48,817 nt of DNA, taken from positions 1-48,817 of the forward strand of contig JAGTSG010000009.1 in the NCBI GenBank assembly GCA_018261655.1, written 5' to 3'. The position numbers and the translations under genes are program-made. The notes beneath the pieces were generated by a model. The model did no database searches, had not been told where the DNA came from, and worked only from the letters and a program-made list of their open reading frames with translations. The stretch is from Pseudomonadota bacterium (GTDB lineage Bacteria; Pseudomonadota; Gammaproteobacteria; Steroidobacterales; Steroidobacteraceae). Below, in pieces: positions 41,161-48,817 of this stretch; the first letter of the stretch is position 1; the number at the start of each line of letters is the position of its first letter.

Positions 41161-41190
41161 ATTGTACGACGGGCCGGCCCCGCATGTCAG
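41161..41190 (-). promoter_or_regulatory. Near-consensus sigma-70 promoter of guaBA
   Basis: On the minus strand CTGACA (41185-41190, 5/6) and TACAAT (41161-41166, 5/6) are 18 bp apart. The leader would be about 30 nt. This is the best promoter match in the window, as expected for a strongly expressed, stringently controlled operon. A GC-rich discriminator (GCAGCGC) follows the -10, typical of ppGpp-inhibited promoters. Confidence 0.65.
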
Positions 41191-41265
41191 GAAACCGTCG
41201 CGTGCCGCCGGGCGGGAAATCGGCCAGCCGGGTCGCGGCGGCGGCCGTCGGTGCCGCCGGTCCCG

Positions 41266-41271
41266 TATGAT
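41266..41271 (+). promoter_or_regulatory. -10-like hexamer 6 nt before the xseA start (leaderless candidate)
   Basis: TATGAT (5/6) is followed by cgcggc and the xseA ATG at 41278. There is no ribosome site. It has the same geometry as dxs, ribH and mltF. Confidence 0.4.
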
Positions 41272-41277
41272 CGCGGC

Positions 41278-42651
41278 ATGGCTGCCACCGGCGACCCGTT
41301 CCTGCGCCCCGCCCGGGAGCGCGACGTGTATACCGTCTCCCGCCTCAACCGTGAGGCGCGGGGACTCGTCGAGGGCGGCCTGGGCACGATCTGGCTGGAG
41401 GCCGAGGTGTCCAACTTCGTCCGGCACGGCTCCGGCCACTGGTACTTCTCGCTGAAGGACGACGCCGCGCAGGTCCGCTGCGCGATGTTCCGGCAGCGAA
41501 ACGCCGGCGCCGGCATCCTGCCGCGCAACGGCATGCAGGTGCTGGTTCGCGGGCGGGCCAGCGTCTACGAGCCCCGCGGCGACTTCCAGCTGGTCATCGA
41601 CCACCTTGAAGAAGCCGGCGAGGGCGAGCTGCGCCGCCGATTCGAGCGGCTGAAGCGCGAACTCGCGGCCGAGGGCCTGTTCGACGCTGCGCGCAAGAGG
41701 CCCCTTCCCCGCCTGCCGTCCTGCATCGGGATCGTGACCTCGCCGACGGGCGCGGCGATCCGCGACATCCTGCAGGTGCTGGCCCGGCGCTTTCCGGCCG
41801 TCCCGGTCGTGCTCTACCCCGCGCCCGTGCAGGGCGCCGGGGCCGCCGCCGGGATCGCGGCGGCCATCCGCCTGGCCTCCGCGCGCCGCGACGCGGACGT
41901 GCTGATCGTGGGGCGCGGCGGCGGCGCGCTCGAGGACCTGTGGGCCTTCAACGAGGAGATCGTGGCGCGCGCGATCGTGGACTGCGCCGTGCCGGTGATC
42001 TCCGCGGTCGGCCACGAGGTGGACGTCACCATCTCGGACCTCGCCGCCGACGTGCGCGCGCCGACACCCTCGGCCGCGGCGGAACTGGTCGTGCCCGACG
42101 CCCGCGAGTGGCTCCGGTCGCTGGCCACCGCGGCCTCCCGGCTGCTGGGCGCCTGGCACCGGCGCCAGGCCGGCTGGCAGGAGGGCATCGACTGGTCGCG
42201 GCGGCGCCTCGCCCAGCTGCACCCGCGGGCCATGCTCGAGCAGCGCCAGCAGCGGCTCGACGAGCTGGACGCACGGCTCGGCGCGGCGCTGCGCGGCGCG
42301 CTGGAACTGCGCACGCACCGGCTGGCGGCGCGGCGTGCGGAACTGGCCGGTGCATCGCCGCAGGCGTTGCTCGCGTCACTGGGCCACCGGCTGGGCATGG
42401 CGGGGGCGCGGCTGCCGGCGGCGCTGGGCTCGACCGTGGAGCGCGCCCGCGGACGCCTGCGCACTGCGGCGCGGGCGCTGCAGGCGGTCAGCCCGCTCGC
42501 CACGCTCGACCGCGGCTACGCCATCGTCACGACGCTGCCCGACGGGCGCGTCCTCACCGACGCGGCGCAGGCGGCGCCGGGGACGGACATCGAGGCCCGG
42601 CTGGCGCGGGGCCGCCTGCGGGCGCGCGTGACGGGATCCGCCAGGGACTGA
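41278..42651 (+). CDS. xseA: Exodeoxyribonuclease VII large subunit
   Basis: XseA (457 aa; E. coli 456) is the catalytic subunit of the single-strand exonuclease VII. It has an N-terminal OB fold ([30 protein letters not shown]...[20 protein letters not shown]). The nuclease core is [16 protein letters not shown]...[17 protein letters not shown]...[21 protein letters not shown] and [31 protein letters not shown]. Long coiled-coil helices follow, then the C-terminal [14 protein letters not shown] segment. It is divergent from guaB and convergent with der, the ancestral order. Its partner XseB is encoded at 10734. Confidence 0.97.
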   Translation: MAATGDPFLRPARERDVYTVSRLNREARGLVEGGLGTIWLEAEVSNFVRHGSGHWYFSLKDDAAQVRCAMFRQRNAGAGILPRNGMQVLVRGRASVYEPRGDFQLVIDHLEEAGEGELRRRFERLKRELAAEGLFDAARKRPLPRLPSCIGIVTSPTGAAIRDILQVLARRFPAVPVVLYPAPVQGAGAAAGIAAAIRLASARRDADVLIVGRGGGALEDLWAFNEEIVARAIVDCAVPVISAVGHEVDVTISDLAADVRAPTPSAAAELVVPDAREWLRSLATAASRLLGAWHRRQAGWQEGIDWSRRRLAQLHPRAMLEQRQQRLDELDARLGAALRGALELRTHRLAARRAELAGASPQALLASLGHRLGMAGARLPAALGSTVERARGRLRTAARALQAVSPLATLDRGYAIVTTLPDGRVLTDAAQAAPGTDIEARLARGRLRARVTGSARD

Positions 42652-42675
42652 CGCAGGGGGCCAGCGGCAGGTGTC

Positions 42676-44067
42676 TCAGCGCCGGACGTGGCGCATGAGC
42701 CGCTGGCGGCTGCGCTGCTGGCGGGGCGTCAGGACGTTGCGGCGGCCGGCATAGGGGTTTTCTTCACTGCGAAACTCGACCCGCACCGGCGTGCCCCTGA
42801 GATCGAAGGCCTTGCGGAAGCTGTTCGCGAGGTAGCGCCGGTAGTCCTCCGGCGTGCGTTCCGCCTGCGTGCCGTGCACGACGATCACCGGCGGGTTGCG
42901 CCCGCCCTGGTGGGCGTAACGCAGCTTGACCCGGCGCCCGCGGACCAGCGGCGGCTGGTGCTGCTGCATGGCGGCCTCCAGCACGCGGGTCAGCTCGGGC
43001 GTCGGCAGGGTGCGCATCGCCGCCTCGTAGGCTGACTGCACCGACACCATCAGCTCGCCGACACCGCTGCCGTGCAGCGCGGAGATGAAGTGCACCGGCG
43101 CGAAGTCGAGGAACCGCAGCCGGGTCTCGAGTTGCGAGCGGATGTCGGCCCGCTGCCCGGGCGCGACGTGGTCCCACTTGTTCACCGCGATCACCAGGGC
43201 CCGCCCGCGCTCGGCGACGATGCCGAGCAGCGTCGCGTCCTGCTCGGCCACCGTGTCGCGGGCGTCGAGCACGCCGATCACGACATTCGCTTCCTCGATG
43301 GCCTGCAGCGTCTTGATCACGCTGAACTTCTCGACCAGGTCCTCGACCCGGGCGCGGCGTCGCACGCCGGCGGTGTCGACCAGGGTGAATCGGCGACCGT
43401 CACGCTCGAAGGGAACGAGGATGGTGTCGCGGGTCGTGCCCGGCTCGTCGAACGCGATCAGTCGCTCCTCGCCGGCGAGGCGGTTGATGAGCGTGGACTT
43501 GCCGACGTTCGGGCGGCCTACCACGCAGACGCGGATGTCGCCCCCCTCGGCCTCGTCCGGCAAAGCGGCGTCGGCCGGCTCGACATCCTCGAGCACCGCA
43601 GCCACCAGTTCCTCGACGCCCTGTCCGTGCGTCGCGGAGATGGCCCGAGGCTCGCCGAGTCCGAGCGCGTGGAACTCCGCCACCGCCACCTCGTCCTCAC
43701 GGCCCTCCGACTTGTTCACCGCGACGACCACGGGCTTGCCGCTGCGCCGCACGACCTCCGCGACGAACCGGTCCGCCGGCGTGACGCCGTCGTGTCGATC
43801 CACGACGAACACGATCCGCCCGGCCTCCTCGATCGCCCGCTGGGTCTGCAGCGCCATCGGCTGCTCGATGCCGCGCGGCGACTCGATCAGGCCGCCGGTG
43901 TCCACCACGATGAAGCGGTGCCGCTCGCTGCGTCCATATCCGTACTGCCGGTCGCGGGTGACGCCCGGCACGTCGGCGACGAGCGCGTCGCGCGTGCGCG
44001 TGAGGGCGTTGAAAAGGGTGGACTTGCCGACGTTGGGGCGCCCGACGAGGGCGATCACCGGCAGCAT
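42676..44067 (-). CDS. der: Ribosome-assembly GTPase Der (EngA)
   Basis: Der (463 aa) is a double-domain GTPase needed for 50S subunit maturation. Domain 1 has [15 protein letters not shown], a DTGG switch (VVDTGGLIE) and NKSE. Domain 2 has [20 protein letters not shown] ([10 protein letters not shown]) and NKWD. The C-terminal KH-like domain has [24 protein letters not shown] and NPY near the end ([10 protein letters not shown]), followed by a basic tail. It is the last gene of the pilW-rodZ-hisS-yfgM-bamB-der run, 30 nt after bamB. Confidence 0.98.
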   Translation of the reverse strand: MLPVIALVGRPNVGKSTLFNALTRTRDALVADVPGVTRDRQYGYGRSERHRFIVVDTGGLIESPRGIEQPMALQTQRAIEEAGRIVFVVDRHDGVTPADRFVAEVVRRSGKPVVVAVNKSEGREDEVAVAEFHALGLGEPRAISATHGQGVEELVAAVLEDVEPADAALPDEAEGGDIRVCVVGRPNVGKSTLINRLAGEERLIAFDEPGTTRDTILVPFERDGRRFTLVDTAGVRRRARVEDLVEKFSVIKTLQAIEEANVVIGVLDARDTVAEQDATLLGIVAERGRALVIAVNKWDHVAPGQRADIRSQLETRLRFLDFAPVHFISALHGSGVGELMVSVQSAYEAAMRTLPTPELTRVLEAAMQQHQPPLVRGRRVKLRYAHQGGRNPPVIVVHGTQAERTPEDYRRYLANSFRKAFDLRGTPVRVEFRSEENPYAGRRNVLTPRQQRSRQRLMRHVRR

Positions 44068-44097
44068 GGCGTCATCCCTGCGCCGCGGCGCCGGGCC

Positions 44098-45243
44098 TCA
44101 GCCCCGCGGCCGGGCGCGGTAGGCGGCCACGGTGCCGCCGTCATCCTGCACCAGCACGAAGCCGTTGACGGCGACCGGCGCATTGCTGATGCGGTCGCCG
44201 CCCGCCTTCGTGCGCGCCAGCAGCTCGCCGCTGCGGCGGTCGATCCAGTGAAGATAACCCTCGAAGTCGCCGACCACCACCGCGTCGCCGTCCACCGCCG
44301 GCGCCGACAGTCCGCGTAGCCGCATCGCATCCTGCCGCCACTGCTCCGAGCCGTCGCGCCGGCTGACCGACACCACGGCGCCTTCGGCCGTCGAGACGAA
44401 GGCCGATGACTCGTCCAGGTCCAGGCCGCGATAACTCGACAGGTCGCGCGCCCACCAGATCTGCCCCGAGCCGCGCGCCAGCATGGCGACCCGGCCCTGA
44501 TAGCCGACGACGAACACGTCCTCTCCCGAGACGCGGACCGGCGAGTCGATGTCGACCAGGCGCTCGAGCTCGGTGCGGCCCCGCGGCGGAGAGACGGTCG
44601 CCGACCACAGGAGCGCTCCGTCCGACAGCCCGATCGCGGCCACCCTGCCGTTGTCGAAGGCGCACAGCACGGAGTCGCCGTCGATGACCGGTTCGGCGGA
44701 GCCGCGCAGCGACAGCCGCGGGACCTGCTGCTCATAGCTCCAGGCCGTCGTGCCGTCCGCGACCCGCAGCCCGTGCAGCGTGCCGTCGACGGTGTGCACG
44801 ACGACGATTTCCCCGCCAACGGCCGGGCGCGCCAGGATCTCGCCGCTCAGGCGCACGCGCCAGCGCTCGGCGCCGGCTGCCGCGTCCAGCGCGACCAGGT
44901 CGCCCTCGGGCGAGCCGACGACGACCAGCCCTGCGCCGACACCGGGCCCGGCGCTCAAGGGCAGCTTCAGGTCCGTGTCCCACAGCTTGCGGCCGTTCTC
45001 CAGCCCCACGGCCGCCACTTCGCCGCCATGTCCGGCGAGATAGACGGTCGTGCCGTCGACCGCCGGGGACAGCGCCAGGCGCAGCACCTCGTCGCCACCC
45101 ATGCCGACGCTCCAGGCCCGGTCCACCTCGAGCACCTGCTTGAAATCGACCAGCTCTGCCGGCGGCTCGACTTCCTTCTCCTTCTTGCAGGCGCCGACTG
45201 CCGCGAGCAGCGCCAGCGACAGCACGAGCAGCGGCCGCCTCAC
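44098..45243 (-). CDS. bamB: Outer-membrane assembly lipoprotein BamB
   Basis: BamB (381 aa) is the eight-bladed beta-propeller lipoprotein of the BAM complex that helps BamA insert outer-membrane proteins. It has a lipoprotein signal MRRPLLVLSLALLAAVGAC with the lipidated Cys19 and repeated PQQ-type blades (VYLAGHGGEVAAVGLENGRKLWD, VVVGSPEGDLVALDAAAGAERW and so on). A basic-acidic linker KKEKEVEPP follows the Cys. The start is GTG 45243, overlapping the yfgM-like stop as GTGA. Confidence 0.95.
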   Translation of the reverse strand: MRRPLLVLSLALLAAVGACKKEKEVEPPAELVDFKQVLEVDRAWSVGMGGDEVLRLALSPAVDGTTVYLAGHGGEVAAVGLENGRKLWDTDLKLPLSAGPGVGAGLVVVGSPEGDLVALDAAAGAERWRVRLSGEILARPAVGGEIVVVHTVDGTLHGLRVADGTTAWSYEQQVPRLSLRGSAEPVIDGDSVLCAFDNGRVAAIGLSDGALLWSATVSPPRGRTELERLVDIDSPVRVSGEDVFVVGYQGRVAMLARGSGQIWWARDLSSYRGLDLDESSAFVSTAEGAVVSVSRRDGSEQWRQDAMRLRGLSAPAVDGDAVVVGDFEGYLHWIDRRSGELLARTKAGGDRISNAPVAVNGFVLVQDDGGTVAAYRARPRG

Positions 45244-45908
45244 GAGCCGGCTCCCTCGGCGCCCGCGGCCGACAGGTCGTCGATCTTCAGCTGCAGCAGC
45301 TCCGGGTCCACCAGGCCGGGGGCCGCCGCGGGACCGGCCGCCTCGAGGGCCTGCCGGTAGGCCGCCAGCGCCCCGGCGCGGTCACCCTTGGCCAGCAGCA
45401 CGTCGCCCCGCAGCTCGGCGACCGTCGCCGCTACGGCCGGCGACGCTGCCCCGTCGAGGGTCGCCAGCGCCGCGTCGTGGTTGCCCTGCGCCAGCTGGAC
45501 CCGCGCCAGCCTGAGCCGCGCCACCAGCGCGAGCTCGGCGTCCTTCGATTGCTCCATCACGCCGCGCAGCCGGACGGCCGCCTGGTCGAGTTCTCCGGCG
45601 TCGGCGTTCACGCGGGCGAGCACGAGCTCCGTCTGGTCCGCATAGGGCGTGGACCCGTACTCGCTGGCGATCTGGCCGGCCAGCTCGTTGCCGCGCTCCC
45701 GGTCGGCCCGGTCGAAGGCCTGCAGCATCTCGGCGAAGCGTTCGCCCGCCTCGCGCGACCTCGCGTCGAGGTGGTCATTCCACGCCCGCCAGCCGTACAG
45801 CCCGCCGAGGCCGAGCGCGATGCCAGTCACGAGCCACAACCAGTTCTCCTTGAACCACTGCTTGAGTTGCTGGGCCTGCTCGCGCTCATCCAGATATTCG
45901 TCGACCAT
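45240..45908 (-). CDS. yfgM: YfgM-like tetratricopeptide inner-membrane protein
   Basis: This 222-aa protein has one N-terminal membrane helix (WLWLVTGIALGLGGLYGWRAW, about 23-43) after a short cytosolic EYLDEREQAQQLKQWFKEN, and a periplasmic TPR-like domain (LRLARVQLAQGNHDAALATLDG, ELRGDVLLAKGDRAGALAAYRQAL). In E. coli YfgM (AncB) associates with SecYEG and PpiD. It lies between hisS and bamB, the standard place, with GAGGGAAG before the ATG. Confidence 0.93.
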   Translation of the reverse strand: MVDEYLDEREQAQQLKQWFKENWLWLVTGIALGLGGLYGWRAWNDHLDARSREAGERFAEMLQAFDRADRERGNELAGQIASEYGSTPYADQTELVLARVNADAGELDQAAVRLRGVMEQSKDAELALVARLRLARVQLAQGNHDAALATLDGAASPAVAATVAELRGDVLLAKGDRAGALAAYRQALEAAGPAAAPGLVDPELLQLKIDDLSAAGAEGAGS

Positions 45909-45958
45909 CTTCCCTCACCTTATCGGTGCGCGGCGCCCGCCCGCACCCCTGACGACCC

Positions 45959-47233
45959 TCAGGACAGCATTGCCCTGACGCGGGCCGGCACCGCCGGCCA
46001 CGCACACTCTTCCTGCTGGCGCTCCGAGCGCAGCGGCTTGATCGCAGCCGTGCCGCGCGCCGCCTCGTCGTCGCCAATGATCACGGCCAGTTCCGCGCCG
46101 CTCTTGTCCGCCCGCTTCAGCTGGGACTTGAAGCTGCCGCCGCCGAGGTGGACCGCGACCCGGACGCCAGCGAGTTCGTCGCGCCAACCCTCGGCCAGGG
46201 CGAGGCCGGCGTGCTCCGCGCGTTCGCCCGACAGCACGACGTAGACGCGCGGCGTCACGCCCGGCACCGCGACCCCGGTCTCGCGCAGCAGTTCCGTGAC
46301 GCGCTCCATCCCGAGTGCCCAGCCGATTGCCGGGGTGGGCTGGCCGCCGAGCTGCGCGATGAGCCCGTCATAGCGGCCGCCCGAGCACACCGCGTCCTGG
46401 GCCCCGAGCGCGTCGGTGGTCCATTCGAAGACGGTGCGCGTGTAGTAATCGAGCCCGCGGACCAGCCGCGGGTTGACGACATAGGGCACGCGACAGGCAT
46501 CGAGGTGCGCCCTGAGTCGGTCGAAGTGATCCCGCGACGCGGGGTCGAGGTGCTCGGTGATCTGCGGCGCCTCGTCGATGACCGCGCGCAACGCCGGGTT
46601 CTTGGAGTCGAGGATCCGCAGCGGATTGCCGCCGAGACGGCGCAGGCTGTCCTCGTCCAGCTCGGCCCGGCGCGACTCGAGATAGCCCACCAGCAGCGCG
46701 CGGTAGTCGCGCCGCGACTCGGGCGTGCCGAGGGAGTTGATCTGCAGCGCGACGCGGCCAATGCCGAGCGCCCGCCACAGCCGCGCGGAGAGCAGGATCA
46801 TCTCGGCGTCCACGTCCGGCCCTTCGTAGCCGATGGCCTCGCAGTCGATCTGGTGGAACTGCCTGTAGCGCCCCTTCTGCGGCCGCTCGTAGCGGAACGC
46901 CGGGCCCCAGGTCCAGATCCGGTGCTTCTGGTTGTGGAGCAGGCCGTTGCTGATCGCCGCCCGCACCAGCACCGCCGTGATCTCCGGGCGCAGCGTCAGG
47001 CTCTCGCCGCCGCGGTCGTCGAAGGTGTACATCTCCTTCTCGACGATGTCCGTGAGCTCGCCGATCGACCGCTTGAAGAGCTCGGTGTGCTCGACCATCG
47101 GCACCCGGACTTCCTGGTAGCCGTAGGCGCTGAACAGCTCGCGGGCGGTGTCCTCGAGGAACCGCCAGTAGGGCATGTCCTCGGCGAGGACGTCGTTCAT
47201 CCCCCTGACGGCCTGGACCGGTTGTCCGCTCAT
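45959..47233 (-). CDS. hisS: Histidyl-tRNA synthetase
   Basis: HisRS (424 aa, the E. coli length) is a class II synthetase. Visible: QAVRGMNDVL near the start, motif 1 region PMVEHTELFKRSIGE, motif 2 RYERPQKGRYRQFHQIDCEAIG, HisA motif LVRGLDYYTRTVFEW and motif 3 PAIGWALGMERV, then the anticodon-binding C-domain (PRVYVVLSGE...GGGSFKSQLKRADKSGAELAVIIGD). ATG 47233 overlaps the rodZ stop by 1 nt (TGATG); a GTG directly before it is possible. Confidence 0.98.
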   Translation of the reverse strand: MSGQPVQAVRGMNDVLAEDMPYWRFLEDTARELFSAYGYQEVRVPMVEHTELFKRSIGELTDIVEKEMYTFDDRGGESLTLRPEITAVLVRAAISNGLLHNQKHRIWTWGPAFRYERPQKGRYRQFHQIDCEAIGYEGPDVDAEMILLSARLWRALGIGRVALQINSLGTPESRRDYRALLVGYLESRRAELDEDSLRRLGGNPLRILDSKNPALRAVIDEAPQITEHLDPASRDHFDRLRAHLDACRVPYVVNPRLVRGLDYYTRTVFEWTTDALGAQDAVCSGGRYDGLIAQLGGQPTPAIGWALGMERVTELLRETGVAVPGVTPRVYVVLSGERAEHAGLALAEGWRDELAGVRVAVHLGGGSFKSQLKRADKSGAELAVIIGDDEAARGTAAIKPLRSERQQEECAWPAVPARVRAMLS

Positions 47234-48033
47234 CACGAGTCCCGTACCGCGGCGACGTTGCCCAGCACCACCCGCCAGGGCGGGGGGCCGTCGAAGGCAC
47301 GGCTATCACCGGGCATGGCCAACTCGAAGGCCAGCCGCTCGCCGGCGGCGTCATAGACCTCGAGCCAGCAGGGACCGGAGAACTCGATCGTGAGGTTGCC
47401 CGAGGTGGCCGGACCCGGGGGCGCGACCGTGGGGGCGGCTTCTTCCGCCGCTTCGGGCGCTGTGGCGGCCTCGTCCCGGGGCTCGCCATCCGCCGGCGCC
47501 GCGGGCGGCACCACGTCCTGCACCACGTCCGGCTGAGCCTCGGGCACGGCCGGCACCTCGGCGGGAACGGGCTGCGACGTCGCCGCCGGCTCGGCGGCCT
47601 GGCCCGCCGGTGCCTCGCCGGTCGCGCTGCGCGACTGCCATAACCACCAACCCGTCGCGGCAGCGGCGACCAGCACGACGGCAGCAACCAGCAACGCCTG
47701 CCAGGGCAACTCGGGCACCCGATGCGAACGGACGGGCGTGTGGGCGCTGGCGGGCGGAATCAGGGTCGACTCGGCCGACCGCGAGGCGGAACCGTCATAG
47801 GCCGCCAGCACGGTGTCGGCTGGCACGCCGAGGAGGTTCGCGTACTTGCGCAAGTGGCCCCTGGCGAAGACCGAGGGACCGAGGGCCTCGAAGCGCCCCT
47901 CTTCCATTGCGACCACGGCCTCGGCCGTCAGTCGCATCTGTTCGGCCGCCTGCGCGTGCGACAGGCCGCGGGCCTCGCGGGCGGCCGCCAACGCCGCGCC
48001 CGGCGATCCCGGGGCCAGCCCATGGGCGCTCAC
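47233..48033 (-). CDS. rodZ: Cytoskeleton protein RodZ
   Basis: RodZ (266 aa, shorter than E. coli at 337) links MreB to the cell-wall elongation machinery. The N-terminal Cro-like HTH_25 domain (about 8-80) has LAAAREARGLSHAQAAEQMRLTAEAVVAMEEGRFEALGPSVFARGHLRKYANLLGV. One membrane helix follows (about 110-132, WQALLVAAVVLVAAAATGWWLW), then a Pro/Ala/Glu-rich linker, and the periplasmic DUF4115 domain (LTIEFSGPCWLEVYDAAGERLAF). The C-domain appears truncated after WRVVLGNVAAVRDS. GTG 48033 overlaps the pilW stop as GTGA. Confidence 0.93.
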   Translation of the reverse strand: MSAHGLAPGSPGAALAAAREARGLSHAQAAEQMRLTAEAVVAMEEGRFEALGPSVFARGHLRKYANLLGVPADTVLAAYDGSASRSAESTLIPPASAHTPVRSHRVPELPWQALLVAAVVLVAAAATGWWLWQSRSATGEAPAGQAAEPAATSQPVPAEVPAVPEAQPDVVQDVVPPAAPADGEPRDEAATAPEAAEEAAPTVAPPGPATSGNLTIEFSGPCWLEVYDAAGERLAFELAMPGDSRAFDGPPPWRVVLGNVAAVRDS

Positions 48034-48791
48034 GGCGTGCTCCCGGCGGCTGGGGCGTCCAGGATCTTCGCTTCGGGAGAATCCGGGAACTGGCGCCTGA
48101 GTCGGCCGGCGAAGTCGTCTGCCGCCGCCGGGTCGCCGAGCGCCTTCTCGACCTGGTAACCGAGCAGCAGCACCTCGGGGGTGGCCTGGCCGACCGTCTG
48201 GTAGCGCTGCAGGAAGGCGCGCGCCTGCAGGTGATTTCCCCGCTCGAAGGACACGCCGGCCATCTGCACCAGGGCCTCGGTGTACGGCGTGCGCTGCGAG
48301 ATCGCCAGCCTCAGGTATTCCTCGGACTTGTCCAGGCGCCCGTTGCGCCGCGCGCAGACGCCGGCATTGGTGTAGGCGACCTCGGGCGTGCGGTACAGCG
48401 GGTTCCGCGCCGCCTGCAGGAACATCGCCTCGCCGTCTTCGGCCTCCCCGTTCCGGCAGAGAAAGGCCCCGAGCGCGTTCTGGGCCTCGGGGTTGTCGGG
48501 CTCGAGCTTGAGCGCCTGGCGATAGTGGCGTTCCGCCACCTTGGGCTCGCGCAGCTGCTCGTACAACAGGCCTGCGCTCATCTGCACGCCCGGGTCGCGC
48601 GGGTTCTGCTGCAGCGCCTTGTCGATCTTCTCCCGCGCGATGGCGACCTGGCCCTGCTTCATGTACTCGACGCCGAGCCGCGCGTTGAGCCGGGCCGCAT
48701 CGGCCGTAGTACTCGCCGCCGGCGCCTGGTCCGCAAGGGCCGGAGGCGCGACCCACGCGAACAGCAGCAGCACTGCCAGGATCCTGTTCAT
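48030..48791 (-). CDS. pilW: Type IV pilus biogenesis protein PilW/PilF (TPR)
   Basis: This 253-aa TPR protein is the pilotin that helps assemble the PilQ secretin in the outer membrane. It has a signal peptide (MNRILAVLLLFAWVAPPALA) and about six TPR units (LGVEYMKQGQVAIAREKIDKALQQNP, AGLLYEQLREPKVAERHYRQALKLEP, NALGAFLCRNGEAEDGEAMF and so on). These include the PilF-typical NAGVCARRNGRLDKSEEYLRLA. Unlike Pseudomonas PilF there is no lipobox Cys; the signal looks like a signal-peptidase-I type. It is upstream of rodZ with a 4-nt overlap. Confidence 0.92.
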   Translation of the reverse strand: MNRILAVLLLFAWVAPPALADQAPAASTTADAARLNARLGVEYMKQGQVAIAREKIDKALQQNPRDPGVQMSAGLLYEQLREPKVAERHYRQALKLEPDNPEAQNALGAFLCRNGEAEDGEAMFLQAARNPLYRTPEVAYTNAGVCARRNGRLDKSEEYLRLAISQRTPYTEALVQMAGVSFERGNHLQARAFLQRYQTVGQATPEVLLLGYQVEKALGDPAAADDFAGRLRRQFPDSPEAKILDAPAAGSTP

Positions 48792-48817
48792 GCCTGCACC
48801 ACGACGCCGACGCGCTT
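48788..48817 (-). CDS. C-terminal end of the gene upstream of pilW (rlmN by position)
   Basis: The minus-strand frame at the window edge reads KRVGVVVQA then TGA, overlapping the pilW ATG as ATGA, so a coupled upstream gene is likely. In gammaproteobacteria rlmN (23S rRNA/tRNA adenine methyltransferase) usually precedes pilW. The nine visible residues are too few to confirm it. Confidence 0.3.
   Translation of the reverse strand, partial: KRVGVVVQA

Overview
This is a very GC-rich chromosomal window from a gammaproteobacterium. The evidence is the classic gammaproteobacterial neighbourhoods guaA-guaB/xseA/der-bamB-yfgM-hisS-rodZ-pilW, purL...mltF...tadA and nrdR-ribD-ribE...ribH-nusB-thiL, a Lys34-type EF-P, DUF1820 and a FimX-like protein. 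The strong GC bias, the xseB-ispA-dxs-folE2 run and the frequent GTG/TTG starts suggest a Chromatiales/Nevskiales/Xanthomonadales-side lineage, but the genus cannot be read from the sequence. Coding is dense on both strands. There is no prophage, insertion sequence, CRISPR array or rRNA.

Layout. 1-8 kb: EF-P, a FimX-like degenerate GGDEF/EAL protein, and topoisomerase IV (parE-parC). They are framed by three copies of a structured, mosaic intergenic repeat; two copies share a perfect 81-bp inverted repeat 7.8 kb apart. 8-10.5 kb: a three-gene redox module of rubrerythrin, a double Fe-S/CCG-domain protein and DUF3501. 10.5-14.8 kb: isoprenoid precursor genes (xseB-ispA-dxs) and folE2. 14.8-24.7 kb, mostly minus strand: HDAC-like deacetylase, glyA, nrdR, ribD, ribE, ribB (with a dead RibA half), ribH, nusB, thiL and a Ser/Thr kinase carrying a cyclic-nucleotide-binding domain. 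A small heat-shock gene sits inside this riboflavin cluster on the opposite strand. 24.7-31.6 kb: ettA, a DUF4145-like protein, purL and DUF1820. 31.7-35.1 kb: an orphan TagH-like FHA protein, tRNA-Ser(CGA), mltF and tadA. 35.1-38 kb: a looser stretch with a secreted duplicated-domain protein, DUF1622 and a polytopic membrane protein of unknown function. 38-48.8 kb: guaB-guaA, xseA, and the pilW-rodZ-hisS-yfgM-bamB-der run, which lacks the usual ispG.

How the genes fit together: most are housekeeping. They cover purine (purL, guaAB), one-carbon and deoxynucleotide control (glyA, nrdR), flavin (rib), thiamine (thiL), isoprenoid (ispA, dxs), DNA topology and repair (parEC, xseAB), translation (efp, ettA, hisS, tadA, der, tRNA-Ser) and envelope assembly (bamB, rodZ, mltF, pilW). 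PilW and the FimX-like protein both point to type IV pili. The least explained parts are the rubrerythrin/Fe-S/DUF3501 module, the kinase-cNMP fusion, the repeat family with compensatory base changes, and several genes whose -10-like hexamers lie exactly 6 nt before the start codon, suggesting leaderless mRNAs.
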